Assembly (NCBI GenBank): GCA_964386325.1
Contig: CAYLQY010000009.1
Span: 1 to 64,000, forward strand
DNA from: Anaerorhabdus sp964386325
Lineage (GTDB): Bacteria; Bacillota_I; Bacilli_A; Erysipelotrichales; Erysipelotrichaceae
Length of the DNA: 64,000 nucleotides
Direction of reading: 5' to 3'
Shown here: positions 1-9,078 of the stretch, one piece after another
Layout: every line of letters starts with the position of its first letter
Numbering within the stretch: position 1 is the stretch's first letter
Translations under genes and position numbers: made by a program
The notes under the pieces: model-generated
What the model saw: the letters and a program-made list of their open reading frames with translations, nothing else
Told to the model about the DNA's origin: nothing
Databases searched by the model: none

Positions 1-70
1 ATTTCCCTGCCGTTACCATTTCGATTATACTTTTTCTTATTCCTTTGATTTTATCATTTATTTTATCCAT
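1..70 (-). CDS. Probable transketolase N-terminal subunit (5' fragment)
   Basis: Only the first 23 codons lie in the window; the gene runs off the left edge. A clear ribosome site (AAGGAGAG) precedes the ATG at position 70. The visible peptide starts MDKINDKIKGIRKS and contains IIEMVTAGK, which resembles the stretch just before the SGHPGG motif in transketolase N-terminal subunits. The start is well supported. The family is an inference from a very short match. Confidence 0.45.
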   Translation of the reverse strand, partial: MDKINDKIKGIRKSIIEMVTAGK

Positions 71-299
71 AATCTGCTCTCCTTGCTTAATTATTTTATC
101 ACGAATTATCTATTTTTATCCAATAAGGTGCTACCAATAATAACTTTGCCATTTATATGCAAAATAAATAGTAAATTCCTTTTGACTTTGATAGAATTAA
201 ATCAGAAATACTTTGCGAAAATTTTTAAATAATTTCCTAACCTATTTGCTTACTAAAATCAATATTTTTTCAATTACTTGAAAAAATTGGAGGGGACCT

Positions 300-2645
300 A
301 TGAATTTAGAACAAAAAGCATTAGAGTTTTTTGCATTCCTTGAAGAAAACTATTACTTGAAACGAGATTTATCTTTAGTTCAAAATTGTTTAAGCGATAA
401 TATTTCTTGGATTGGTACAGGTATTAATGAAGTTTGCTCAAGTCTTGAAGAAGCTGAGCAAGCCCTTGCGAATGAAGTTAAAGAATATAGTGGAACTTTT
501 ACAATCTCAGATTCTGATGTTAACTATGTTGAACTTTCTAGCAATTTATGTGTTATCTTTGGTTCAATTATTGTCACACCTCAATCAATAGAATTAGCAG
601 AAGAAAACTTACGATTTTCAGTTGTATTAAAAGATGTGAATGATAAAATGCAAGTTGAACACATTCATTTTTCACACCCTGATTTAATGCAAGGTGAAAA
701 TAGTTACTTTACTCCTAAATCACGCATGGATAACCATTGCAATCTTCAAGAGAAAGTTGATGTTCGTCGTCGCCAACTTGAAATTCTTACAAAGAATATT
801 CCTGGTGGTGCTCATCAATGTTTAGATGATGCTAGTTTAACAATCTTATCTATGAGTGACGGATTCTTAAACATGGTTGGTTATACTCGTGAAGAAATCA
901 AAACTCTTTTCGATGATAAATTTATGAACTTAATTTATCCTGAAGATCGTGCTAAAGTTTTACGCGATATTCAAGAGCAAGGTCTTGATAAGAATGAGAT
1001 AGAACTTGAATATCGTCTTTATCACAAAACAACTCAACCAATTTGGATTCTTGATAAATGCCGTCGTGTTGAATCTGAAGGAAAATCGACATTCTATTGT
1101 ATCTTGATTGAAAATACCGAACGTAAACGTGAACAAGAAGCACTGCGTTTATCACTTGAAAGATATCAAGTTGTAATTAATCAAACGACTGATATTGTCT
1201 TTGAATGGGATGTTTTAAATGACACTCTAATTTTTTCAAATAATTTCATTAAAAAATTTGGTTATGATGCACTTTCAAGCGAGGTCTCACAGCGTTTAAT
1301 CCTCACTGATAATATTCATCCTAGTGATAAAAAAAGTCTATCCACAATCATGCGTCAATGTCTTGCTGGAATTCCTTACTCTGAAACTGAATTAAGAATC
1401 AAAAAGGAAAGTGGATCATATCTTTGGTGTAGAATTCGTGTAACAACTCAATTCAATGACTACAAACAACCTGTTAAAGTAATTGGAATTATCGTTGATA
1501 TTAATGATGAGAAGAAACAAAAACAAAAGCTTCTTGATCAAGCACAACGAGACCCCTTAACTGGACTATATAATAAAGCTGCTATTTGTTCTGTAATTGA
1601 ATCTTGTATTAAAGACAATACAGATAATGTTAATCAAGCTTTGTTGATTTTAGACATCGACTATTTTAAAAACATTAATGATCACTATGGACATTTAACA
1701 GGGGATAGAGTTTTATCCGAAGTGGCTAAAGCCCTTAAGAATTCAACTCGTTCTACCGACTTTGTAGGTAGAATTGGTGGCGACGAATTCATTGTCTTCT
1801 TACCTGAAGTTACAACTGCCGATGCTGTCATCAAGAAGGCAAATGTCATTTTAAATGAAATTAGAAAACTTAGACCTTTCGCAACTGAAAAGCATTTGAC
1901 TTGTAGTATTGGTATCTCTATTACATCTTCACCTGACACAAGTTATACCGATCTTTACCAACAAGCTGATGAAGCTCTTTACACAAAGAAAAGCGAAGGT
2001 CGTGATGGTTGTTCACTCTTTGATAGTCAATTACATTTAGATTTATATCACTCTTGGACAAAACTCAAAGCTGATGGTAATTCAAACAATAACTATGCCG
2101 AAAATTACATCATCGATCAAGGCTTAGCACAATATTGTTTCCGCACCTTATTCTCATCAGATGATTTCGAAAATTCTCTGACAAGTCTTCTTGAAATCAT
2201 TGGCCGCTCATTCGATGTAAGTAGAACCTATGTATTTGAAAGTTCTAATGACTATACTCATGTCGATATGACATACGAATGGTGCAATGATGGAATTGAA
2301 CCGCAGATTGATCGTCTTCAAGATTACTCCTATGCTGAGGATTTAGATGATTACAAGAGTAACTTCAACAGTGAAGGATTATTCATATGGTCTAAAAATT
2401 CAGAAACTGGTGTACATTTACAAGAATTACTTGAATCTCAAGGTATTAAATCAATGCTTCAATGTGCTGTTTTCTATAAAAACGATTTCCTAGGCGGTAT
2501 TGGTTTTGATGAATGTATACGAGAAGATCGCGAATGGACAGATGCCCAAATCAATAGTTTTAAACTAACCGCAAACGTTTTATCTACATTCCTTATTCAA
2601 CATCGTATGCTTCAGTATATCGAACGACTTGTAGAGAATAAATAA
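300..2645 (+). CDS. Diguanylate cyclase with NTF2-like, two PAS, GGDEF and GAF-like domains
   Basis: A 781-residue cytoplasmic signalling protein that should make cyclic di-GMP from two GTP. Domains in order: an N-terminal SnoaL/NTF2-like fold (about 1-130), PAS 1 (about 155-280), PAS 2 (about 285-405), GGDEF (about 415-580) and a C-terminal GAF-like region (about 610-770). The catalytic motif RIGGDEF is intact at about 491-497, and an RSTD inhibitory site sits five residues before GGDEF, so feedback inhibition by c-di-GMP is expected. No transmembrane segment or signal peptide is visible. The start follows a strong site (GGAGGGG) 5 bases upstream. The domain family of the N-terminus is less sure than the cyclase call. 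The EAL protein at 45245 is the matching hydrolase in this window. Confidence 0.92.
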   Translation: MNLEQKALEFFAFLEENYYLKRDLSLVQNCLSDNISWIGTGINEVCSSLEEAEQALANEVKEYSGTFTISDSDVNYVELSSNLCVIFGSIIVTPQSIELAEENLRFSVVLKDVNDKMQVEHIHFSHPDLMQGENSYFTPKSRMDNHCNLQEKVDVRRRQLEILTKNIPGGAHQCLDDASLTILSMSDGFLNMVGYTREEIKTLFDDKFMNLIYPEDRAKVLRDIQEQGLDKNEIELEYRLYHKTTQPIWILDKCRRVESEGKSTFYCILIENTERKREQEALRLSLERYQVVINQTTDIVFEWDVLNDTLIFSNNFIKKFGYDALSSEVSQRLILTDNIHPSDKKSLSTIMRQCLAGIPYSETELRIKKESGSYLWCRIRVTTQFNDYKQPVKVIGIIVDINDEKKQKQKLLDQAQRDPLTGLYNKAAICSVIESCIKDNTDNVNQALLILDIDYFKNINDHYGHLTGDRVLSEVAKALKNSTRSTDFVGRIGGDEFIVFLPEVTTADAVIKKANVILNEIRKLRPFATEKHLTCSIGISITSSPDTSYTDLYQQADEALYTKKSEGRDGCSLFDSQLHLDLYHSWTKLKADGNSNNNYAENYIIDQGLAQYCFRTLFSSDDFENSLTSLLEIIGRSFDVSRTYVFESSNDYTHVDMTYEWCNDGIEPQIDRLQDYSYAEDLDDYKSNFNSEGLFIWSKNSETGVHLQELLESQGIKSMLQCAVFYKNDFLGGIGFDECIREDREWTDAQINSFKLTANVLSTFLIQHRMLQYIERLVENK

Positions 2646-2652
2646 TCAAACT

Positions 2653-2683
2653 AAAACATCAGTCTTTCAACTGGTGTTTTTTT
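2653..2683. terminator. Bidirectional terminator between convergent genes
   Basis: AAAACATCAGT and ACTGGTGTTTT form an 11-bp stem (one G-T pair) with a 6-base loop, with T or A runs on both sides. It can end both the cyclase transcript (plus) and the minus-strand operon that finishes at 2682. Confidence 0.85.
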
Positions 2684-3140
2684 AATCTAAAAACTCCTGA
2701 ATGGTTTGCACAACTAAATCATGATCTTCATTGGGTTGTAAACCACTTACAGCTATTGCTCCTATGAATCCAGCGTTTTCCACATAGATTGGAAATCCCC
2801 CATGGATAACTGCATAGTCTTCAGATTCAAGCCCATATTTACTATTAATAAGTGATGAATCACCATTTAATTTATAATGAATAAATTTTGAAGCGTGATG
2901 AAAATACATCACAGTATTTATTTTTCTCTGAAGCCAATGGTCATTGTCTGGAATACACTTATCTGATGAAAAGTGAAACAACATTTTACCATTCGCAACA
3001 ATTTCAACACAAACTTGGAGATCTTTTTCTATTGCATAATTCGCGATTTTTTGACCAATTCGCAATGCTTTTTCAGCATTAAAACTTTTGAATCTTAGTT
3101 TCTTTTCTTCTTCTAAAACAAGTGTCATTTCTTCAGTCAT
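2682..3140 (-). CDS. HbpS/GlcG-like (UPF0303) heme-degrading-domain protein
   Basis: A 152-residue soluble protein of the DUF336/HbpS-like fold, UPF0303 branch. The C-terminal half carries the usual HGGFPIYVENAGFIGAIAVSG-type run, in which the glycine-rich GFIGAIAVSGL segment marks the family. Members bind small ligands or heme, and their reaction is not settled. It is the last gene of a minus-strand group (YitT, HAD, this gene) and its start overlaps the HAD stop by 8 bases, which implies translational coupling. Ribosome site AAAGGAG lies ahead of ATG 3140. Confidence 0.8.
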   Translation of the reverse strand: MTEEMTLVLEEEKKLRFKSFNAEKALRIGQKIANYAIEKDLQVCVEIVANGKMLFHFSSDKCIPDNDHWLQRKINTVMYFHHASKFIHYKLNGDSSLINSKYGLESEDYAVIHGGFPIYVENAGFIGAIAVSGLQPNEDHDLVVQTIQEFLD

Positions 3141-3915
3141 GAATTTCTCCTTTAACTATCTTCTCGATCATTTTTCCTACACCATCATCAGCACAACAAT
3201 CGCAAACGTGGGTGGCATTTTTTTTGATGGCATCACTTGCGTTTCCCATCACCATATTTTTTCCACCTAGAGCAAACATGGTTGCATCATTTACATCATC
3301 ACCAAACATATAACTATCTTTAATTGAGATATTATTTTTTAAGCAATATAGTTTAATTGCATTTCCTTTATTCGCATTTCGGTGGGTTAATTCAAATCCT
3401 TTAGTTGCATAGAATGCTTTTGTCATATCGAATTTATCTAACAATTCATTTAGTTCTATTTCATTATGATTATACAAGCCTAAGATTTTATATATTTTTT
3501 GGTTCTTAACTTGTTCAAGTGGACAATACTCAGTGAAGCTAACATTCTCTTCTTCTGATACAGGATAAACAAAGTTCTTTATTATCGTTTTATTAGCATA
3601 AATATGATTGATTGATTTGAATATTGCATTCACATCATTCTTTTCAAACAAGTCATATAAGCACGCTACATTTTCTTCACTTATGGGATGTTCAATAAGT
3701 CCAGATACATAAGCACCATTGAATCCAATCGTATCAATTTCACTTCCTATTTTATTCGCTAGATAATTTACAAATTGAATAGGTCTTCCACTTACAAGGA
3801 CAACACGGTATCCATTACGAATCGCTTCTTTAATAGCTTCAATGTTTCTTGTTGAAATTGTTAAGTCTTTTTGCATTAACGTTCCATCTAAGTCGATAAA
3901 GATTGCTTTTTCCAT
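3133..3915 (-). CDS. HAD-superfamily IIB (Cof-type) sugar phosphatase
   Basis: A 260-residue phosphatase of the Cof/YidA type. Motif I is DLDGTL near the N-terminus (nucleophile and acid/base aspartates), motif II VSGRP at about 42-46, and motif IV GDDVND at about 201-206, which binds magnesium. The large cap between residues about 85 and 185 places it in subclass IIB. Substrate is probably a sugar phosphate or phosphorylated cofactor. The start lies inside the 3' end of the YitT gene (28-base overlap), so the two are co-translated. One of five stand-alone HAD phosphatases in the window. Confidence 0.88.
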   Translation of the reverse strand: MEKAIFIDLDGTLMQKDLTISTRNIEAIKEAIRNGYRVVLVSGRPIQFVNYLANKIGSEIDTIGFNGAYVSGLIEHPISEENVACLYDLFEKNDVNAIFKSINHIYANKTIIKNFVYPVSEEENVSFTEYCPLEQVKNQKIYKILGLYNHNEIELNELLDKFDMTKAFYATKGFELTHRNANKGNAIKLYCLKNNISIKDSYMFGDDVNDATMFALGGKNMVMGNASDAIKKNATHVCDCCADDGVGKMIEKIVKGEIHD

Positions 3916-4493
3916 TGTTCTAATCTCCCTGTTGTAAATTTAATTGTCTGCATAATTACAAATAATGCAATTGCTGAACATACCGATGTAATGAATTGTT
4001 TTGAAATTGCCCATGACGATAAAACAATAATCATATCTAAGATGAATAGAATTGTTGCTAAATCAACTTTTTTCAATAAAAGTCTTATCAACATTGCTAA
4101 CACATCTGTTCCCCCTGTTGCACATTCGCGATAAATTGCTAGTCCAATCGATAAACCTACTAATAAGCCTCCTAATATACTCGCTATGACAATTGAATTC
4201 GTCACATGTATTTGCGGAATAAAGCGCAAGAATAAAGGCACCATAATTGTTACATACAATGTTTTTATACCAAACTTACCGCCGAGAAATAAAGTACTAA
4301 TAATTAATAAGGGAATTGAAATACACAATGAAATGAGATCAACAGATATACTTGTTATTGTACTTGCCGTAATTGCTAGTCCTGTTATTCCTCCTGGTGT
4401 AAGTGCATATTCAGTGAAGAATAGTCGTACAGCTAACGCTGTTAAAAATGCGGATATCGTGAGATAGATGATATCTAATATTCTTTCTTTCAT
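3888..4493 (-). CDS. YitT-family membrane protein (short form)
   Basis: A 201-residue integral membrane protein of the YitT/DUF161 family. About five or six hydrophobic helices are visible, with the family's TPGGITGLA near residue 32 and ATGGTDVLA near residue 127 (glycine-rich turn motifs). Family members are usually near 280-290 residues and carry a cytoplasmic DUF2179 domain at the C-terminus; here the protein stops after the membrane part. Function is not established; transport is assumed. It heads a coupled group with the HAD and HbpS-like genes, and a terminator-like hairpin separates it from the epimerase upstream. Confidence 0.85.
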   Translation of the reverse strand: MKERILDIIYLTISAFLTALAVRLFFTEYALTPGGITGLAITASTITSISVDLISLCISIPLLIISTLFLGGKFGIKTLYVTIMVPLFLRFIPQIHVTNSIVIASILGGLLVGLSIGLAIYRECATGGTDVLAMLIRLLLKKVDLATILFILDMIIVLSSWAISKQFITSVCSAIALFVIMQTIKFTTGRLEQWKKQSLST

Positions 4494-4501
4494 AACCCTC
4501 C

Positions 4502-4530
4502 TAAAAAGAAAGTCTAGTTAAACTAGACAG
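4502..4530 (-). terminator. Terminator after the epimerase gene
   Basis: GTCTAGTT and AACTAGAC form a perfect 8-bp stem followed on the minus strand by TTTCTTTTT. It sits between the epimerase stop (4535) and the YitT start (4493) and probably reduces read-through into the membrane-protein group. Confidence 0.7.
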
Positions 4531-4534
4531 TCTG

Positions 4535-5251
4535 TTATTCTAAATTAAACTTCTTTGCCGCTTCATCAATCGCAGTACGACATTTTTTAAATCCTGCATC
4601 AATACCATCTGGATCTTTGAAAATTCCTGAAGAAAGTACAATAACATCTGGATTGCATTCAATTAATTTTTCCATGTTATCTGCTCTTAATCCACCATCA
4701 ATCGCAAGCTCGCATTTTGGGTTTTTTTCATCAATTAATTTACGTGCTCTTTTTACTAAATCAATTGCACTTTTTCTCCAACCCCAGTTATCCTTACCAT
4801 CAGTTTCATCAACCCCATGAGTAACAACATGAAGACGGTCAATATCATAAATTGATTCTTCCACAAAGCTTAATGGTGTATAACATCCTACTGTTAATCC
4901 TACTTTAAGTTTTCTTTCTCTACACCAGTTAATGATGTACGCTAATTGTGCTCCAATAAAATGTTCTGCTGGTAAAATAAGCATATTTGCGCCAGCTTGA
5001 TAAATTTGTTCAATAAACATTTCATCCATACTCACTGTATAGAAATGACATTCAATTGGTAAATCTGTTTCTGGACGGATACCAGCGATAATTTGGTGTC
5101 CTCCCATCAGTTTCATATTTTGTAAGTCATGCATATCTGCTGCATCTGAATGAATGTAGTCAACACCTGCATCACTTGCTGCTTTTACTACATCGGCAAT
5201 TCTTCCGTAGTTTACATGGGCTAATCCTGCTGAAATTTTAATATGTTTCAT
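4535..5251 (-). CDS. Ribulose-phosphate 3-epimerase-family protein
   Basis: A 238-residue TIM-barrel protein of the pentulose-phosphate epimerase family. The metal and catalytic positions look conserved: IHSD (about 33-36) in place of the usual HxD, ECHFYT (about 67-72) and the late AIDGGL (about 185-190) carrying the second catalytic aspartate. The sequence between them differs from classical Rpe, so it may act on a different ketose phosphate. It lies 12 bases after the Fe-alcohol dehydrogenase stop, with ribosome site TAGGAGG, so the two form one operon. I would not assign it as housekeeping rpe. Confidence 0.8.
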   Translation of the reverse strand: MKHIKISAGLAHVNYGRIADVVKAASDAGVDYIHSDAADMHDLQNMKLMGGHQIIAGIRPETDLPIECHFYTVSMDEMFIEQIYQAGANMLILPAEHFIGAQLAYIINWCRERKLKVGLTVGCYTPLSFVEESIYDIDRLHVVTHGVDETDGKDNWGWRKSAIDLVKRARKLIDEKNPKCELAIDGGLRADNMEKLIECNPDVIVLSSGIFKDPDGIDAGFKKCRTAIDEAAKKFNLE

Positions 5252-5263
5252 ATTTTTTTCCTC

Positions 5264-6430
5264 CTATAAGTTACATATTTCATGTACGATTTCTAAAATT
5301 GTTTCTGTTTTTTCCATTGGCAAATGTCGCCAAATTTCACACTCTCTGATTCTATCAATTTCACTTTGTTCAAGATTGAATTGACTCAATTTAAATTCTA
5401 AACTATTTTCTTTCTCAAAGTTAGATAATACTTTATAAAAATCTTGTGCAGCTTCACTATCTTCTTTATCACAATAAGATTCATCAAATAGTCGGCATAT
5501 CGTTGCGAACTTTGCTTGGTATTTCTCATGAGTATATTTTATAAATGTTGGATATACCATTGCCAAGGCTTGACCATGTGACAAGTTTTTAACGTAGCTT
5601 CCAATTATTTCGGATAATGGATGAGGAAGTGCTGCACCATTATTGGCTAGTGCAATTCCTGCATAGGTATCCGCAAGCATTAGTTTTTCGCGGTATTCTA
5701 TTTTGTTATCTTCCAACACTTTAGGAAGGGTTTGCACGATGTTTTTAATCGCTTGTATTGAGAAGTTTTCAGTTATTGGATTCCCCTCATTTTTCAAATA
5801 AGATTCAAATGCATGGGTAAATGCATCAAATGCTGTCGATACTGTAATACTTCTTGGAAGGGTCATCGTTAACTCTGGATCAAGTATTGCTACATCCACA
5901 AAATTATCTTGATGAAATACGGTAAGTTTCATATTTGATTCAACATCAGTAAGTACACTGGCTTGGGTACATTGAGAACCTGTCCCGGCAGTTGTTGATA
6001 TTGCAACTACTGGTAGTTTGATATTACTTATTGTCTCATATCTGCTTGCAAAATTATCATATTTTTCAAACATTTCTTGCCAGTTTATACATTCACTGTC
6101 AAAACATAAGCTGATCATCTTTGCAGTATCAATTGAAGAACCTCCACCCATCGCAACAACAACATCTATATTGTTGTCTCTTGCTAATTGAAGTCCTTTA
6201 TCAACAGCACTTGTAGTTGGATTTGGTTCTACTTCTAGGTAACATGTTGTGATAATTTCATTTTCTTCTAAATTTCTAAGCACAGAATCAAACATTGGTT
6301 GTATTGCATCATTCATGACTGGTCCTACTAACAATACCTTATTACCATAGCGTTTTACTACTTCTGGTAATTGGCGGACTTTCTTTGCGCCAAAGATTAA
6401 TTCTGTGGGTTGTTGATAATTAAAGTTCAT
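5264..6430 (-). CDS. Iron-containing alcohol dehydrogenase
   Basis: Group III metal-dependent alcohol dehydrogenase, 388 residues from the chosen start, which oxidises an alcohol or reduces an aldehyde with NAD(P). The nucleotide-binding GGGSSIDTAK is near residue 95. Metal ligands can be read in AFDAFTHAFES, in ALPHPLSE and in LSHGQALAM (the family's GxxHxxAH region). A longer frame exists from 6445, but its first codons contain the AAGGAGG site that serves the ATG at 6430, so the shorter start is used. First gene of the operon with the epimerase; divergent from the oxidoreductase at 6606 across a shared regulatory region. Confidence 0.9.
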   Translation of the reverse strand: MNFNYQQPTELIFGAKKVRQLPEVVKRYGNKVLLVGPVMNDAIQPMFDSVLRNLEENEIITTCYLEVEPNPTTSAVDKGLQLARDNNIDVVVAMGGGSSIDTAKMISLCFDSECINWQEMFEKYDNFASRYETISNIKLPVVAISTTAGTGSQCTQASVLTDVESNMKLTVFHQDNFVDVAILDPELTMTLPRSITVSTAFDAFTHAFESYLKNEGNPITENFSIQAIKNIVQTLPKVLEDNKIEYREKLMLADTYAGIALANNGAALPHPLSEIIGSYVKNLSHGQALAMVYPTFIKYTHEKYQAKFATICRLFDESYCDKEDSEAAQDFYKVLSNFEKENSLEFKLSQFNLEQSEIDRIRECEIWRHLPMEKTETILEIVHEICNL

Positions 6431-6496
6431 AGGTTCCTCCTTCATGCTTTTATTATATCGTTTATTGATTTTTTCTCGTTTCGCCTGCTTACCGAA

Positions 6497-6537
6497 AAGT
6501 TGTGGTAAAAATATACGAATTAGTATAGTTTTACCAC
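6497..6537 (+). promoter_or_regulatory. Divergent control region with inverted repeat and promoter
   Basis: TTGTGG (6500-6505) and TATAGT (6524-6529) are spaced by 18 bases and would serve the plus-strand oxidoreductase. GTGGTAAAA (6502-6510) and TTTTACCAC (6529-6537) form a perfect 9-bp inverted repeat across the promoter; more TTACC/GGTA half-sites lie at 6489 and 6561-6574. The segment 6497-6522 matches 13347-13372 at 21 of 26 positions. A repressor or activator site is inferred. Confidence 0.6.
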
Positions 6538-6605
6538 TATGTTAAGGCAAGTTGATGTTCGGTAGTTTTTACCATTTGTCTTACAATAATACTGAGGTGA
6601 ACATT

Positions 6606-7730
6606 ATGAAAACATACAATATTGGTATTTCAGGATTTGGCTTAATGGGTAAGGTACATAGTCAATGTTATTTACTCCAACAAATGAATTATCCCCAAGA
6701 TTTTTTAGTTAACCTAGACTGTTTAAATACACTAGAAATTAAGGATGATAATCACTTATTTAACAATCAAACAACTTCTTTTAGCGAGTTTTTAGACAAT
6801 AATCTAGATTTAATTGATATATGCACTCCTAATTCTTCACATTACAGTCAAGTACAACAGGCACTTGATAAAGGATTAAATGTCTATTGTGAAAAACCAC
6901 TTTGTTCAACCATTGAAGAATCAATTTCCTTAGTTAAACAAGTACAATCAACAACTTTGCACAATCAAGTAGCACTTGTTTATCGTTTTATTCCAGCCTT
7001 CTCAATCGTTCGTGATGTCCTTGCTTCTGGACAAATAGGTACTCCTTTACACTTCTCATTCACATTACGTCACGCTAGTTATTTGCATCGTTCAAAAAAC
7101 AATGAATGGCGAACAAATAAAACACAAAGTGGTGGCGGTGTCATTGTTGATTTAGGAATTCATGCCTTTGATATCATTCGATTCATATTAGGAGAATTTT
7201 CAACAATTGCTGTAAATTCACTTACTTACTCTCAAAACGAAGAAAAAGTTATGCCAACTACCGCAAATGATTGTGATGATTATTCTTCTTGTAGTTGTAA
7301 GTTATCGAACAATATTTTTGGTACAATAGAGTTATCAAAGCTTTGCCAATCCACAAAACCTGAATGGGTTCTTGAAATATTTGGAAGCAAGGGCTCAATT
7401 TATGCGGATGCTGATACCGCTAATGAAATATGTATTACAAGTTCTACAAATACGAAATCAATCCTTCGTGATTTATCTTTATCAGCTTATTCAAAAAATC
7501 TTAAATCATGGCTTAGTGGTTTCCCTGTTTCAAGAGAAATTGCTCCCCACATGGCTTCTATCCGATCAGTCCTTTGCGCTATTCATCTTAATCAACAGTT
7601 TGAAGGTGTTCCTACATTCTATGAAGCACTTGCCTCACAACTTGTCATTGAAGCCGGAATTGAATCGATTAAATCAAATGGAAACCCTATTCGTGTGAAA
7701 CAAATAGAAGAGGTACTTAATGATAAATAA
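6606..7730 (+). CDS. Gfo/Idh/MocA-family NAD(P)-dependent oxidoreductase
   Basis: A 374-residue dehydrogenase with an N-terminal Rossmann domain: GISGFGLMGKVH at about 6-17 binds the nucleotide and CEKPL near 94-98 carries the family's catalytic lysine. GGGVIVDLGIHAFD near 176-189 is the usual second-domain motif with the conserved histidine. Substrates in this family are sugars or inositols. The start at 6606 follows GAGGTG; an in-frame ATG at 6552 would place the ribosome site inside the gene, so I reject it. Its 3' end overlaps the aminopeptidase gene by 11 bases, so the two are coupled. Confidence 0.88.
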   Translation: MKTYNIGISGFGLMGKVHSQCYLLQQMNYPQDFLVNLDCLNTLEIKDDNHLFNNQTTSFSEFLDNNLDLIDICTPNSSHYSQVQQALDKGLNVYCEKPLCSTIEESISLVKQVQSTTLHNQVALVYRFIPAFSIVRDVLASGQIGTPLHFSFTLRHASYLHRSKNNEWRTNKTQSGGGVIVDLGIHAFDIIRFILGEFSTIAVNSLTYSQNEEKVMPTTANDCDDYSSCSCKLSNNIFGTIELSKLCQSTKPEWVLEIFGSKGSIYADADTANEICITSSTNTKSILRDLSLSAYSKNLKSWLSGFPVSREIAPHMASIRSVLCAIHLNQQFEGVPTFYEALASQLVIEAGIESIKSNGNPIRVKQIEEVLNDK

Positions 7731-8940
7731 TTTTGAAATTTATGCTGAAATATTATTATGTAAAGGTATTAACCTACAAAAAGGACAATACTTAGCTGTC
7801 AGCTGTCCAATCGAGGGAAGTGAGTTCATGCAAACTTTATCACGCGTTGCATATAAGCTTGGTGCCCGCTATGTTGAAATCGAATTTTATGATCCGATGC
7901 AAGATCAAATTCGTTATCAAAACTGTTCACTAGAATACAGTGAAAGTTATCCTGAATATCTGGTAAACAAGAAAATTAATATGGCTAATGAACAAGTTGC
8001 CTATTTGAAATTCAATCCAGGTATTACTCCCACTCTTGAATTTGATGCACACATTAAAGCAAGTTCAATACGTGGTATGAATTCAGCACTTAAACCCTAT
8101 ACTCAAATCAAACGAACAAAGACATTTACTTCATGTTCAACCGTATTACCAACACGATACTGGGCAAGTCAAGTATTTCCTCACCTTTCAAGTGATGAAG
8201 CTTATACGAAGTTGTGGAATCAGCTTTTTCAAATCGCCCAATGCGAATGTGAACATCCTTTAGAGTATTGGGAAAATCATATCTCCTCAATTAACAAAAG
8301 AAGAAATTACTTAAATGATTTACACTTAACAAAACTTCACATCATGGATAATCAATCTGATTTTACCGTTGAATTACCACAACAACATGTTTGGGTTGGT
8401 GGATGTGAGTATACTATCGAAGGCTTGCGTTGCATGCCTAATTTCCCTACTGAAGAAATATTCACGGCTTGTCTAAAATATGGTATAAACGGCAAAGTTC
8501 ATTCATCAAAACCTTTCGTTTATCAAAATGAAATCATCGATGATTTTTATCTCATCTTCAATGATGGGAAAATCATAGAAGCAAAGGCAACCGTTGGACA
8601 AAAATCATTAGACAATCTCTTATCTCTTGAAGAAGGTACTCGCTATTGTGGTGAAATCGCATTACTTCAAGGAAGTACCATTATTTCTAAGACCAATACA
8701 ATTTTCAAAAACACATTGCTTGATGAAAATGCTGCCTGTCATATGGCAATTGGATGTGCTTATCCAATCAATCTCAAGGAACCTCCTGTATACAATGCTA
8801 CCGACTTTGAAGAACATGGACTTAATTTCGCAAGCATTCATTGTGACTTCATGTTTGGAAAAGAAGATACTACGGTTATTGGATTAGATTGCAATAACCA
8901 AGAAATACAGTTAATTCAAAATGGAGAATGGAAAGTCTAG
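7720..8940 (+). CDS. M29-family metallo-aminopeptidase (AmpS-like)
   Basis: A 406-residue cytosolic aminopeptidase of MEROPS family M29, which trims N-terminal residues from peptides using two metal ions. Family landmarks are readable: NFPTEEIFTA (about 246-255, first glutamate ligand), CGEIALL (about 309-315), DENAACHMAIG (about 337-347) and IHCDFMFG (about 373-380, His/Asp ligands). The length is typical. It overlaps the preceding dehydrogenase gene and ends at a good terminator. Why a peptidase travels with a sugar-type dehydrogenase is unclear. Confidence 0.9.
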   Translation: MINNFEIYAEILLCKGINLQKGQYLAVSCPIEGSEFMQTLSRVAYKLGARYVEIEFYDPMQDQIRYQNCSLEYSESYPEYLVNKKINMANEQVAYLKFNPGITPTLEFDAHIKASSIRGMNSALKPYTQIKRTKTFTSCSTVLPTRYWASQVFPHLSSDEAYTKLWNQLFQIAQCECEHPLEYWENHISSINKRRNYLNDLHLTKLHIMDNQSDFTVELPQQHVWVGGCEYTIEGLRCMPNFPTEEIFTACLKYGINGKVHSSKPFVYQNEIIDDFYLIFNDGKIIEAKATVGQKSLDNLLSLEEGTRYCGEIALLQGSTIISKTNTIFKNTLLDENAACHMAIGCAYPINLKEPPVYNATDFEEHGLNFASIHCDFMFGKEDTTVIGLDCNNQEIQLIQNGEWKV

Positions 8941-8978
8941 TTCATCCTTTCCATCAATAAGTAAATTTTAAAAATGAT

Positions 8979-9007
8979 AAAAAGATTATTCCGATAGTCT
9001 TTTTTTC
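8979..9007 (+). terminator. Terminator after the aminopeptidase gene
   Basis: AAAAAGATTAT and ATAGTCTTTTT pair with a 4-base loop (TCCG), followed by a run of T. Confidence 0.85.
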
Positions 9008-9019
9008 GTATACTTCTCA

Positions 9020-9048
9020 TTGTGTACTCTCGCTTGTTTTGTTATGAT
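9020..9048 (+). promoter_or_regulatory. Promoter of proBA
   Basis: TTGTGT (9020-9025), a 17-base spacer and TATGAT (9043-9048), 31 bases before the proB start. No riboswitch or T-box-like leader fits in the short untranslated region. Confidence 0.7.
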
Positions 9049-9078
9049 GATGTGAAGTAAAAGAAGGATGAACCTATT

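Noticed and set aside
6511..6520. Competence (ComX-type) TACGAAT box
   Set aside because: The heptamer is present at 6497 and 13347 regions, but with no competence genes nearby and with flanking -35/-10 elements it is better explained as part of a shared operator or promoter.
7372..7698. Second plus-strand gene inside the oxidoreductase
   Set aside because: Shadow frame of a strongly supported gene, without ribosome site or plausible protein; the same applies to antisense frames over uvrA, mutS, glmS and the PTS genes.
8941..9078. T-box or other riboswitch before proBA
   Set aside because: Only a terminator for the upstream gene and a promoter fit; the untranslated leader is too short.
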